A stretch of 64,000 bases of DNA from Alkalihalobacillus sp. CinArs1 (GTDB lineage Bacteria > Bacillota > Bacilli > Bacillales > Guptibacillaceae), in NCBI RefSeq assembly GCF_947387515.1, contig NZ_CANDOB010000001.1, positions 1,426,001 through 1,490,000 on the forward strand. Direction: 5' to 3'. Below, piece after piece: positions 1-9,121 of this stretch. The position numbers were made by a program, and so were the translations under genes. Each line of letters opens with the position of its first letter. The first letter of the stretch is position 1. Under the pieces are notes generated by a model. The model saw only the letters and a program-made list of their open reading frames with translations. It did no database searches and had not been told where the DNA came from.

Positions 1-1038
1 TTTGAGCTCATTATAGACATATGTTGAGACAGCACCTGTTCCTCCAAGGACATATGCCTTCTTCGCATTTAATCTAGCAATCTCATCTTTTACCGTTTGA
101 GGTAGCGTTTTACCAGTTAACAAGATCGGTGCATCCATCTTAAATGCAAGTGGAGCTCCAGCGAGCGCATCCGGGAAGTCGTCTCCCCTTGCGATGATGA
201 CGGTCTCAGCAGACTCCCACCCTTGTTCAGAAATGGAAACAGCCGTTTCATATCGGTCTTTGCCAGAGATTCGATCGACTTTCACTGGTACGACTACCTT
301 AATATGCTTCCAAAACTCTTCCGCTATCACTTCATATCCTGCTTGACCAGGGTGAACATTTTGAGGGTTCGGTAAATATTTCGTATAGTTCGCTGCAATG
401 ACATCATACGTAGGAACAAATCCACTGCCTGATTTTAAAGCAATGGCTTCAATCATTTGATTTAAAGAAGTCATCAGTTGAGTGAACACCGCTTGCTGTT
501 CAGCTGGATAAGCGTAGAACGGGTTGTAGTAGCCCTGGATGAATACGTTGGCATCAGGGTTTAATGTACGAATGATGCCCATGATTTGAACATAGTTCGT
601 TTGAACTTTCGTAAATAATGCCTTCACTACCTCTTCATTCTCAAGATCTTCTGGACTGGTTTTTAAAAGGTTAAGAAAATCATTCGCTCCGATCGTGAGC
701 GTAATGAGGTCAGCACTCGCTACAGCTTGTTGTGCTTCAACGTTCATCGTTAACTGTTCCAGAAGGTCATCAGTCGTAAAACCTGGAACGGCAAATTTCT
801 TTGTGAAAGATTCTAATCGATCGATATTCTCTAAATCATCTGCTATGTAATCAGCATAGCTATCGCCAAGTGTTCCATCTGACTGAACTCCTGCAGCCAA
901 TGAGTCCCCAAGGGCAACATATTTCCATTCATCATGAACATTGTTTGACTGGGCAGCATATGCAATGGACGGAGCAAATAACATCAGTACAAGGGACAGG
1001 ATAAACAGTAATCGCGTTTTTCGAACACTTTGCTTCAA
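1..1038 (-). CDS. Secreted SGNH/GDSL hydrolase with CWB2 wall-binding region (C-terminus beyond window)
   Basis: 346 codons are visible and the reading frame runs off the window edge. I place the start at a TTG (1036-1038) because an AGGAGGGAAA ribosome binding site lies just upstream and a signal peptide (KQSVRKTR, then a hydrophobic stretch ending AYAA) follows directly. The SGNH-hydrolase blocks are ALGDSLAAG (catalytic Ser, about residue 47), TIGANDF (block III) and NVHPGQAGY (catalytic His). The Asp usually found three residues before the His is Gln here. From about residue 248 a CWB2 repeat begins (DRISGKDRYETAVSIS), as in the next genes. The family hydrolyses esters (lipase, esterase or deacetylase activity); the substrate cannot be told. 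A palindrome shared with the SinI-like operon promoter lies 23-50 bases upstream of the start, suggesting regulated surface display. The CWB2 region makes peptidoglycan or secondary-polymer attachment likely. Confidence 0.85.
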   Translation of the reverse strand, partial: MKQSVRKTRLLFILSLVLMLFAPSIAYAAQSNNVHDEWKYVALGDSLAAGVQSDGTLGDSYADYIADDLENIDRLESFTKKFAVPGFTTDDLLEQLTMNVEAQQAVASADLITLTIGANDFLNLLKTSPEDLENEEVVKALFTKVQTNYVQIMGIIRTLNPDANVFIQGYYNPFYAYPAEQQAVFTQLMTSLNQMIEAIALKSGSGFVPTYDVIAANYTKYLPNPQNVHPGQAGYEVIAEEFWKHIKVVVPVKVDRISGKDRYETAVSISEQGWESAETVIIARGDDFPDALAGAPLAFKMDAPILLTGKTLPQTVKDEIARLNAKKAYVLGGTGAVSTYVYNELK

Positions 1039-1060
1039 TCGTTTCCCTCCTTTGATTGGT

Positions 1061-1088
1061 GTTCTTTATCGTATGCATTATAAAGAAC
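1061..1088 (-). promoter_or_regulatory. Palindromic operator over the -10 region of the SGNH gene
   Basis: GTTCTTTAT and ATAAAGAAC form a perfect 9-bp inverted repeat separated by 10 bases. Read on the minus strand it contains GTTCTTTATAATG, so the palindrome arm runs into a TATAAT -10 hexamer. The same 13-mer occurs in the promoter of the SinI-like operon (plus-strand 18201-18213). I infer a binding site for a SinR-type repressor; no good -35 hexamer is evident. Confidence 0.6.
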
Positions 1089-1129
1089 GTCGTTTATACT
1101 ATTTGCTACCTCATCCAAAAGTCCTGCAT

Positions 1130-1166
1130 GAAATAAAAATAAAGGAAGCGCCGCAGCACTCCCTTT
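1130..1166 (-). terminator. Rho-independent terminator of the 5'-nucleotidase gene
   Basis: The arms AAAGGnAGnGC and GCnCTnCCTTT pair around a 4-base loop just after the stop codon of the minus-strand gene, and a T-rich tract (ATTTTTATTT) follows in the direction of transcription. Confidence 0.6.
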
Positions 1167-1175
1167 AGTATTTCT

Positions 1176-3635
1176 TTATTTTGAAAGCTTATTAAATACG
1201 TCGTCACTTACAGCACCAGTTCCACCAGTTACTGTGAAGTCGTAAGCTTCTAGATCAGCAATTGCTTTTTCAGTCGCTTCAGGAAGCTTGTTCGGTTGTA
1301 CGAGTAGGATCGATGCATTTTGCTTCGCTGCAAGTACAGAGCCTGATAGCGCATCTGCAAAGTCCATGCCAGTTGCTACGAATACGCGAGCTGATGGATT
1401 TAGATCAGTCGCGATCGTTGCAGCTGTGCTGAAACGGTCTTTCCCAGCATAGCGAGTTGCTTTTGGAAGCATCCCTTCTACTTCTTCACTGATCACACCA
1501 GTTCCACCAGCAACGATCGACATATCAACGTTCGTAAGAGCACGCTTCGTTACGTTAGGAAGCTTATCGTCTTCAGAAAGTAAGATCGGATAGCCGTTAC
1601 GAGCCGCGTAAGATGCGATCGAAAGTGCATCTGGGAAGTTCATACCATTCGCTACGATTGCTTGTTCAGGTGAGCCTCCAAGACGTGCAGCGATGTTTGC
1701 AGCCGTATCGAAACGGTCTTTTCCGCTGATTCGCTCAACGTCGATTCCAAGACCTTCAACTTGATATTCTACATATTCACTCACTGCGCCAGTTCCTCCT
1801 AGAATCACAACATCCTTCGCACCAAGACGCTTGATTTCTTCTTTAACCTTTTTATTAAGAGAATCCTTACCAGTAAGCAAGATTGGAGCATCTAGCTCAT
1901 ATGCAAGTGGAGCACCAGCAAGTGCGTCAGGGAATGCATCGCCACGAGCTAGAACGACAGTGTCTGCACTTACCCAGCCAGCTTTAGAAACTTCTATCGC
2001 CGTGTCATAACGGTCTTCACCAGAAAGACGTGTTGCTTCTTCTTCAACGATTCTTGCTTCTTGACCCATTTCGATCGTTTTACCGTCGATGTATTCAACA
2101 AAGAGTTCGTAGTCAACGAAGAAGAGCTCTTCCATACGGCCTTCTTCAGCTGCTTCACCCATTACGGTGTAGCCATCTCCACCAGTCGCCATGAAGGAGT
2201 TTGTTGCAACTGTGTACGTTGCATTAGGGTCGATGTCTTCGTAGCCTTTTTCAGTTTTCACATTTACATCTAGGATACGTTTACCTACTTCTGCTTCTTC
2301 ATCGTACGAGTACATGATGCCAGAAACTTGAGGGAAACGTCCTTGGCCGTCTTCAATACCACTAACACCGTGCTCAAGAGAATCGATGATTTCTTGACCC
2401 GTTAGATCAAGCGTTACAAGGTTGTTACCGAATGGCATCGTAGTCAGTACTTCACCCATCGTGATCGGTCCTTCATCGATGGAAGCACGGATCCCGCCAC
2501 CGTTTTGAATTGCGATCGTCGCATCCGTAAATTCTTGTGCTTTTGAAAGCATTGCGTCTGTGATCAAGTTTCCAAGGTTCGTTTCACCAGAACGTACTGT
2601 GTCGCGCTCACCATCAAGAAATACTTCTGTGTGACCAACGACTTCTTTTTCAATTTCTTCTAGTGGCTTCTTCAGCTCTTCGTAAAGCTTCTGAGCTTCA
2701 GGATCTGGTTCCATCGTTCCTTTGTAATCAACGCGTACGAGGTTTTCGTCCCAGTTAGTAAGGACACCGTTCGCATCGAAGCTTACTTTAAGGTCACCAA
2801 GGTATTTGCTGTATTCAAATGCTTGTACAACAACGGTTGGCTCAGTGTCTTCGTTTACAACGATCGCCTCATCAAGCTGTGTATGGCTATGGCCGCCAAC
2901 GATAACGTCGATGCCTTCAACTGCTTCTGCAAGATCTACTTCCGCGTTCTTACCAAGGTGAGTAAGAGCGACGATCTTGTTGATTCCTTTCTCTTCAAAC
3001 ATCTTCACCATTTCTGCAGCGTGCTCCTGATGATCTTCAAACGTTAGCGTATCTCCAGGGCCAGAAAGTTCAGGTGTCGCTTCTGTTGTTAGACCGAACA
3101 CACCGACCTTTTCACCATTCACATCGAGGATAACAGCTGGGTAAATCGTACCGCCGTCTCCAGGTGTACCAACTTCATTTTTGTAGAGAGGATTAAGGTC
3201 TTCATTCTGACTGTAATCGATGTTTGAGCTTACGATTGGAAACTGAGTCTTTTTCACGAACTCAGAGAACGTTTTAGGTCCTTCATCGAATTCATGGTTT
3301 CCAGGAACCATTGCATCGTACTCCATCATGTTCATGAACTGAACGTCAGCAAGTCCTTTGTATTTATTGAAGAAAAGCGTACCAGAAAATACATCTCCAC
3401 CATCTACTAGGATCGAGTTCTCGCGCTCTGCACGAATGTCTTTGATCGCAGTCAAACGTTTTGGAGCGTTTTCGAGGTGAGCGTGCGTGTCGTTCGTGTG
3501 CATGATCGTTAAGTCAAAATTCCCTGTAGCCGCTTCAGAAGGTGTTGCTGGTGCTGCAGCTGCGATTCCCATCGCAAGGGCAGCAGATGATAGTACTGCG
3601 ATAAATGGCTTCTTCATGTTCATATGGTAAGACAC
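1176..3635 (-). CDS. Secreted 5'-nucleotidase/metallophosphatase with three CWB2 repeats
   Basis: Exported nucleotidase of the UshA/YfkN type, expected to release phosphate and nucleosides from nucleotides outside the cell. The signal peptide starts near MNMKKPF. The metallophosphatase core shows HTNDTHAH (46-53), GGD (79-81), GNHEFD (112-117), ALTHLG and GGHSHT, all metal-binding motifs. The C-terminal nucleotidase domain has TNLGNLITD, QNGGGIR and TGGDGY, the substrate loop. From about residue 545 three CWB2 repeats follow, the first starting at TRLSGEDRYDTA. Start codon is uncertain: a GTG at 3635 has AAAAGG at good spacing, while ATGs at 3623 and 3617 are nearer the signal peptide. It lies 76 bases downstream of the nuclease gene on the same strand, so nuclease products could feed this enzyme. 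Confidence 0.93.
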   Translation of the reverse strand: MSYHMNMKKPFIAVLSSAALAMGIAAAAPATPSEAATGNFDLTIMHTNDTHAHLENAPKRLTAIKDIRAERENSILVDGGDVFSGTLFFNKYKGLADVQFMNMMEYDAMVPGNHEFDEGPKTFSEFVKKTQFPIVSSNIDYSQNEDLNPLYKNEVGTPGDGGTIYPAVILDVNGEKVGVFGLTTEATPELSGPGDTLTFEDHQEHAAEMVKMFEEKGINKIVALTHLGKNAEVDLAEAVEGIDVIVGGHSHTQLDEAIVVNEDTEPTVVVQAFEYSKYLGDLKVSFDANGVLTNWDENLVRVDYKGTMEPDPEAQKLYEELKKPLEEIEKEVVGHTEVFLDGERDTVRSGETNLGNLITDAMLSKAQEFTDATIAIQNGGGIRASIDEGPITMGEVLTTMPFGNNLVTLDLTGQEIIDSLEHGVSGIEDGQGRFPQVSGIMYSYDEEAEVGKRILDVNVKTEKGYEDIDPNATYTVATNSFMATGGDGYTVMGEAAEEGRMEELFFVDYELFVEYIDGKTIEMGQEARIVEEEATRLSGEDRYDTAIEVSKAGWVSADTVVLARGDAFPDALAGAPLAYELDAPILLTGKDSLNKKVKEEIKRLGAKDVVILGGTGAVSEYVEYQVEGLGIDVERISGKDRFDTAANIAARLGGSPEQAIVANGMNFPDALSIASYAARNGYPILLSEDDKLPNVTKRALTNVDMSIVAGGTGVISEEVEGMLPKATRYAGKDRFSTAATIATDLNPSARVFVATGMDFADALSGSVLAAKQNASILLVQPNKLPEATEKAIADLEAYDFTVTGGTGAVSDDVFNKLSK

Positions 3636-3675
3636 TTCCTTTTCCTTTTATTAAGTATAATAGATTGCTAGTTGG

Positions 3676-3706
3676 GCGGGGCACTGCTCTCAGCACGTAC
3701 CCCCGC
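3676..3706 (-). terminator. GC-rich hairpin between nuclease and nucleotidase genes
   Basis: GCGGGG pairs with CCCCGC, with an inner GTGCT/AGCA stem, directly after the stop codon of the upstream gene. The following bases (AACTAGCAATC) are not T-rich, so it may be a weak or partial terminator or an mRNA 3'-end stabiliser. Confidence 0.4.
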
Positions 3707-3711
3707 TCCAA

Positions 3712-6700
3712 TTACTTATTCAGTTGATTCATGACGTCTTCACTTACAGCACCAGTTCCACCAAGAATGCGGAAGTTCATAATGTCGAGTTCATCGATCG
3801 CAGTCTGTGTCGCTTTTGGCACTTTATTTTGTTGAACGAGAAGCATAACTGCATCTTCTTTTGCAGCGAGTACAGATCCAGTTAGTGCATCCGCAAATTC
3901 GCTTCCAGTTGTGATGAATGCTTTGTTCGTTGGTCCGACAAGATCAGTCGCAATCGTTGCTGCAGTCGCGTAGCGGTCGCTTCCGCTATAGCGCTTTGGT
4001 TTAGGAAGCTCGTTAAATACGTCTTCACCGATTGCGCCTGTTCCGCCGACAACGATCGTTTCATCGATGTAACGTAGAGCTGTTTTCGTAGCTTTAGGCA
4101 ATTCGTTTTTACCAGATAGTAAAATCGGATAGCCTTGCTTCGCTGCGTATGAAGCGACAGCAAGCGCATCTGGATAGTTGTAGCCATCAGCGATGACAGC
4201 TTTTGCTGGGTTACCGTCAAGACGTGCTGCAATGTTAGCAGCTGTTTCAAAACGATCTTTCCCTGAGATACGTTCTGCTTTCATACCAAGACCTTCAATC
4301 TGGTATTCTACGTAATTTGAAATCGCGCCTGTTCCGCCAAGAATAATAACTTTTTCAGGCGATAGACGATCAAGCTCAGCACGTACATCTGCATTCAGTT
4401 TGTTCTCAGGATTTAAGAGGATTGGAGCATCGTACTTGTAAGCAAGTGGTGCACCTGCAAGAGCATCCGGATACGTGTCACCGCGAGCGATCACAACTGT
4501 ATCTGCCTGCTCCCAACCTTCTTTTGAAACTTCGATCGCTGTTTTGTAGCGATCTTCCCCACTCGTACGCTCAACTTTTTTACCAAATTGGATCTGAGCT
4601 AAAACTGGATCGTGATCACTCGCGCGCCCATCAGCTTCACTAAAGTCTGAGTTGATGTTAATGCTGTCGATCGCCGTATGTTTTGCTAGATTGTTTGTTA
4701 CGAGAATATGGTCGAGAACTTGAGAGTTTCCTTGATAGATGTACGTGTAACGCTGTTCAGGAGAAAGTTTCTCCATCATATTCGTTAGTACATCGCCTTC
4801 AAGCGTGTTGATCGGATCAGAGAACTCAAAGTCGTTCAAGTCGCCTAATACGATTACATTCGCATCTTCCATCGTTTCGACTGCACTGTTAACGAAGTCA
4901 TTGATAACAGTTGCTTGTTTCATACGCTGAACTTCACTTCCAAGAACGACAGGGTGTTCGCTACCGAATAGTCCGCCGTCTCCACCTTTAGAATTAAAGT
5001 GATTAGCGATGACGATTACCTTTTCACCGTTGAATGTAAATTCTCCAGCGAGTGCTTTACGAGAATCGTCGAACGCTTCGTTCGTTGGATCGATACGCCC
5101 AGGGTTATGCGTAAGGCCATCTTTGTCGACACCGACAGCAGTCGTTGCATCTCCAGCAGGCTTGTCTGAGAAATCAACCCGATCAGGATTGTAGATGAAT
5201 CCTACGCGGATGTTTCCTCCTGGCTGCCCACCATCTGTTTTATCGAGTGGTGCGATATCTGCGAATTCATACGTCGGGCCGCCAGCTGTTTCAATCGCTT
5301 TGATCAGCGCTTTGTAAGATTCACTTGCATCTGTCGTGCCATCGTCAGTCGGACCGTTGTTATCTTGTACTTCAACAAGGCCGATGATGTCCGGTGTTTT
5401 CATGTTTGAAACGATCGACTCTGCAATTTTTTCTGCTTTATCTGTTTGAGGAGCACGGAAGTTTTCGATGTTGTATGTTGCTACCGTAAGCTTCTCATCT
5501 GAAACTTCGATTTCAGTCGTTTCTCTTTCAACTCCACCGTCGATCACGGATGGGAATGTACCCGTCGGACGAATTTTGAAGTTGCTATAGTCATAGCTAA
5601 CGTTACCTAGAATAGAACCATCGAACATATCTCCCGTTTTTACAGTAACGTCGATTCCATCAACATCGATCAGCATGCGTTCAGGGTTGTAATCTTCTGG
5701 TGAGATTAAAAGCCCGTCAGCGCGCGTACGCAGTTGATCGTCGCTTGTATTTACGAAAACAGGAACTTCATCATATTTCTTTGGTCCAGAAATCGTTGCA
5801 TCAGGAATCTCGATCAGCATTCCTTCTAGACTTTCATAAAAATCTAATCCGTCTGTTTCGGGATCAAATGTTGTCATACCGTCATCTTCAATGTTTTCCG
5901 TTGGAGGCGTGCGGTCTGTTCCAATTACGATCGGAGCAGGTACCTCTTGATCAGATGAAACAACAGTGACGTTAGATGCTGAGATTTGAGTTGTTAATAG
6001 ATCTTTTGCATCATCATATCCATCTTCTCTCCACTCGGAGACTTTACCGTCAACGGATACTATGTCGCCAACTTTTACAGAATTACCTTTGCTATAAACA
6101 AAGATTCCTTCTGATGTTGCAATGCTTTCGTCAGGCGTTTCACTCTGCATGTAGAAGCCGTTCGCACCAGCTTTCGCTGTTACGATTCCTTGTACCTGTG
6201 ATACTGGCTTGTCCTTATAAGGAGATTCGTGTCCAGCACCTTGGATATCATGAATGTTCAGTTTGTCTGCTGGCTTCAGTACTGTGTAGCTGAACGTTCC
6301 GACTTCGCTTGTTCTGCCATCTTTTGAAGCGATCGCTTTAATCGTTGTATCTTTTGTAAGTGTGATCGGTGCTGTATATTCAGTGCTTTGGTCTGTTGGA
6401 GTTGACCCATCCATTGTGTAATGGATTTTTGCTCCTTCAGTTGCCGTTTCAAGCGTCACTTTCGTTCCTTCTGTTACTGAACCAGCACCAGGGCTAGCCA
6501 CAACTGAGAAAGCGTTTTCAATGATGTCTGATGAGCTACGGAAAACGAGCTTGTATTCACCAAAGTCATAGTTGATGACGCCACGAAGAATCTCGTAGGT
6601 TTTCCCTATCTCAAGGTTTTCTGCATTAGGGTTATCGATTTTGAATTCGCCAACAGAATCAGTTGCATTAAACTCGCCATATCCTGCGTCTGATTTGATC

Positions 6701-7674
6701 GTAACGTTTTTAAGTTCTACGAATTCTCCTTCAACGGCTTCACCGTTTTCGGCTGTTAGATTACTAGATTGGATCGATTGTGGTTGTGGAATACCTGCAT
6801 TTTGCGTCGTAATTGCGATATTTGAAGAAGTTGTGCTGATCTGTGCCATACCTTTAAAATCACTCAGACTGCCCTCTACAGTGACTTCATCACCAGGGTT
6901 TGCTTTGATTCCTTCAGCACGCACGATGATTCCAGCTGTGTTGTCTTGGATGTATAGGTTTGTACTGCCTCCAGCGAGAAAGGAAGCTGTTGCAATCCCT
7001 TTTACTTTCACTGCTGAACCGACTGCTTTTGAACGTGCATCAGCAATCGTAGAAAGTTCTACTGGTTTTGGATCAGTTCCACCATCTGATAGGTGAGAAC
7101 CGAGGTAAGTCGTTGTGTCTTTTGCGTAGGTTGTCCATTCTGCTGAAGCATCGAATGCGTCGTTCGGGTTCGTATCGCCTGACTTAATGGAGTCGTTACG
7201 AACGAGGGTAACGTCTTTTGCGAAATCTGCATTATTGCCGATTTGCCCCAAAGAATCAACGATCGTGTCATTCTTTTTCAGTACTAACGTATCGTTCCCG
7301 TTAAAATTCGTAACGGATTGATTCGTAGTATCGGCCTGATCGAGAATCACTTGGTCAGCGTTATCGTGGGAAAGTACATAGACTTCTCCATCTGCTAACG
7401 TACCATTTAAGGTTTCAGAATACTTAGCAGGTGCTTCCCCATTCGTATAGAGTTCTAGCTTGTAGTCAGTTAAATCTATTGAACTCCCTGTACCGTTGTA
7501 AAGCTCTACTGCTTTGTTAAAACCTCCGCCCTCTATGTATTCAGAAATGATAACATTCTGAAACGTCTCTTCAGCAGCCGATGCATACTGAGAAACAGGA
7601 GCAGCGAAAAAGCTCAAAATCATCGAAAAGATCAGCAAGAAGCTAATCGTGTGACTCGAAGACTTCCTTTTCAA
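3712..7674 (-). CDS. Secreted multidomain nuclease (lamin tail, OB, EEP domains) with three CWB2 repeats
   Basis: 1320-residue exported protein resembling ExeM/NucH-type extracellular nucleases. TTG start at 7674 with a GGGGGG ribosome binding site; signal peptide of about 33 residues. Domain order: lamin-tail domain (NVIISEYIEGG, about 40-150), OB-fold nucleic-acid-binding region (SAVKVKGIATASF), a chitobiase/FN3-like segment (IHYTMDGSTPT), a second OB-like region (VQGIVTAKAG), then an endonuclease/exonuclease/phosphatase domain (about 730-1040) with VATYNIENF, GLVEVQD, VIANHFNSKGGD, LGDLNDFEFSDP and ASDHDPV, which supply the metal and catalytic Glu, His, Asp and Asn. Three CWB2 repeats end the protein (from RTSGEDRYKTA). 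It probably degrades extracellular DNA or RNA at the wall, upstream in function of the adjacent nucleotidase. Confidence 0.92.
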   Translation of the reverse strand: MKRKSSSHTISFLLIFSMILSFFAAPVSQYASAAEETFQNVIISEYIEGGGFNKAVELYNGTGSSIDLTDYKLELYTNGEAPAKYSETLNGTLADGEVYVLSHDNADQVILDQADTTNQSVTNFNGNDTLVLKKNDTIVDSLGQIGNNADFAKDVTLVRNDSIKSGDTNPNDAFDASAEWTTYAKDTTTYLGSHLSDGGTDPKPVELSTIADARSKAVGSAVKVKGIATASFLAGGSTNLYIQDNTAGIIVRAEGIKANPGDEVTVEGSLSDFKGMAQISTTSSNIAITTQNAGIPQPQSIQSSNLTAENGEAVEGEFVELKNVTIKSDAGYGEFNATDSVGEFKIDNPNAENLEIGKTYEILRGVINYDFGEYKLVFRSSSDIIENAFSVVASPGAGSVTEGTKVTLETATEGAKIHYTMDGSTPTDQSTEYTAPITLTKDTTIKAIASKDGRTSEVGTFSYTVLKPADKLNIHDIQGAGHESPYKDKPVSQVQGIVTAKAGANGFYMQSETPDESIATSEGIFVYSKGNSVKVGDIVSVDGKVSEWREDGYDDAKDLLTTQISASNVTVVSSDQEVPAPIVIGTDRTPPTENIEDDGMTTFDPETDGLDFYESLEGMLIEIPDATISGPKKYDEVPVFVNTSDDQLRTRADGLLISPEDYNPERMLIDVDGIDVTVKTGDMFDGSILGNVSYDYSNFKIRPTGTFPSVIDGGVERETTEIEVSDEKLTVATYNIENFRAPQTDKAEKIAESIVSNMKTPDIIGLVEVQDNNGPTDDGTTDASESYKALIKAIETAGGPTYEFADIAPLDKTDGGQPGGNIRVGFIYNPDRVDFSDKPAGDATTAVGVDKDGLTHNPGRIDPTNEAFDDSRKALAGEFTFNGEKVIVIANHFNSKGGDGGLFGSEHPVVLGSEVQRMKQATVINDFVNSAVETMEDANVIVLGDLNDFEFSDPINTLEGDVLTNMMEKLSPEQRYTYIYQGNSQVLDHILVTNNLAKHTAIDSININSDFSEADGRASDHDPVLAQIQFGKKVERTSGEDRYKTAIEVSKEGWEQADTVVIARGDTYPDALAGAPLAYKYDAPILLNPENKLNADVRAELDRLSPEKVIILGGTGAISNYVEYQIEGLGMKAERISGKDRFETAANIAARLDGNPAKAVIADGYNYPDALAVASYAAKQGYPILLSGKNELPKATKTALRYIDETIVVGGTGAIGEDVFNELPKPKRYSGSDRYATAATIATDLVGPTNKAFITTGSEFADALTGSVLAAKEDAVMLLVQQNKVPKATQTAIDELDIMNFRILGGTGAVSEDVMNQLNK

Positions 7675-8014
7675 CTTATATCCCCCCGGAATTAGTCAGA
7701 TTATGGCGAAAATTATCCGCCTCTTGCAGTATACAATAAAATCCAAGAAAAATCTGTAATTTCCATGTAAATTGTTTGTTGAGGGAGGCGAGAAGGGACT
7801 TGACCTTAAACAAAAAGAAACCACTAGATCGATGGCTCGATCTAGTGGTCTAGGGGAAGGTTTATCTTCTTCTCTTTCTCATCAACCCTGATGGCTACTA
7901 GCCACCATGCTCTTGTAGGGAGATGGGCTTGAAGATCCTAGAGGGATCACTGCGGAGGTACTGAAGGGTAATCGGTTTATAGAGGTTGGGTATAAGCAAT
8001 TAATCGTAGTGATG
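7675..8014. other. Gap with no gene; several inverted repeats
   Basis: 340 bases without a plausible coding sequence. Next to the nuclease start is its leader; further out are the dprA-side terminator (7821-7849) and, at 7885-7970, a dense set of short inverted repeats: TGGCTA/TAGCCA, GATCC/GGATC and an outer ACCCT/AGGGT pair. This could be a small structured RNA or the 3' untranslated region of the dprA-like gene; I match it to no known riboswitch. Confidence 0.35.
7821..7849 (-). terminator. Strong terminator downstream of the DprA-like gene
   Basis: CCACTAGATCGA and TCGATCTAGTGG form a perfect 12-bp stem with a 4-base loop; on the minus strand it is followed by TTTCTTTTTG. It lies 166 bases after the dprA-like stop codon. 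Confidence 0.8.
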
Positions 8015-8872
8015 CTAGAGTTCGTTCAACACCGCTTCAAAGGCTGAAACTCCTGGATAAGGTTCATACCCATCCTCTATCGAACAGCCTGGTATCTGTT
8101 CAGATAGCGCATCACTACGCGGAAGCATGAAAATTTTTCGATTGTGCTTTCGTGCAAAGCGGGCGGTGGACAGTGCACCACTTTTCACGCCAGCTTCAAT
8201 GACAACTACGTGACTCGACCACGCACTGATCAGCGCATTTCGCTGTATAAATTGCTTTGGGGTTGGACGTGTTCCAGGTGCGTACTGGGAAATCACGGCT
8301 CCTTTTTTAATAATCGCTTCGTAGAGCGAGCGGTGCTCTTTCGGATAGCAATGATCGACCCCACTTGCAAGGAAAGCGATCGGTACACCACGATTTACGA
8401 GGCAGCCAACGTGTGCAGCTCGATCGATTCCTTTCGCTAGTCCGCTGATCACAGGAATCTTTCTATTAGAAAGTGTGTACGAAAGTTCTTCGGCAGCCCG
8501 TCTTCCTTCCTCTGTACAATTTCTAGAACCTACGATTGCTACAGAAGGAGTGAATGAACGTATAAGGCCTTTATAATACAATAGTGCTGGTGACTCCGGT
8601 AAATCTTTAGCATACGACGGATAAAGGGGGTCATCCCGGGGCAAAAGCCAGATTTCTTCTTTTTGAGCACGTTCAAGAATACGCTTACAATCTTCGAGTG
8701 ACCGAGCCTCTAAAACAGCTTCCCGGACACGCTGAGAAATTCCCTTCACTTCTTGCAGCTCTAAAGAAGAAGCTTCATAGATTTGCTCAGGACTTCCAAA
8801 TGCGGTCAGTAGTTTCTTTTGAGAAACAGGACCTACATTTCGGATTGAACAAAGCCAAATCCAATGCTCCAT
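8015..8872 (-). CDS. Divergent DprA/Smf-family DNA-processing protein
   Basis: 285 residues, close to the normal size of DprA, which loads RecA on incoming single-stranded DNA during transformation. A helix-hairpin-helix-like start (IRNVGPVSQKKLL) precedes the Rossmann-like core with VAIVGSRN (about 110), ISGLAKGID (about 143) and FLASGVDHCYP. The segment that in canonical DprA reads roughly RNRIIAGLS is RNALISAWS here, a departure in a nucleic-acid-contacting loop. The gene is not next to topA, where dprA normally sits in Bacillus, so it is more likely a paralogue than the main dprA. It stands alone between surface-enzyme genes and has a strong terminator. Whether it works in competence or in another DNA-handling role is not clear. 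Confidence 0.75.
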   Translation of the reverse strand: MEHWIWLCSIRNVGPVSQKKLLTAFGSPEQIYEASSLELQEVKGISQRVREAVLEARSLEDCKRILERAQKEEIWLLPRDDPLYPSYAKDLPESPALLYYKGLIRSFTPSVAIVGSRNCTEEGRRAAEELSYTLSNRKIPVISGLAKGIDRAAHVGCLVNRGVPIAFLASGVDHCYPKEHRSLYEAIIKKGAVISQYAPGTRPTPKQFIQRNALISAWSSHVVVIEAGVKSGALSTARFARKHNRKIFMLPRSDALSEQIPGCSIEDGYEPYPGVSAFEAVLNEL

Positions 8873-9121
8873 TCTTGTCTTCTCTTTCTTTATGGATTTT
8901 TAACTACATCTTTTGAGAATGTGTTTTAGGGACTGCTATTTTCTTCATAGCTGATAGGATATATGATCCCTGGCCTCTAACTATGGTTTTTGCTACCTTT
9001 CTAGGAGAATATGTATGCGGGATCTACGAGCAAATCCTTTATGTATGAAAGATGAGCACCATAACGACTCCAGACATTGTTGGATGGAAAACCATCTCAT
9101 TGACTAGATACAGGTATAATG

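Noticed and set aside
941-1168. 75-codon plus-strand frame over the SGNH leader
   Set aside because: Runs antisense through the signal peptide, operator and terminator; no ribosome binding site.
8880-9120. Remnant of another insertion sequence upstream of the RAYT debris
   Set aside because: Short frames here show no recognisable transposase motif, so no claim can be supported.
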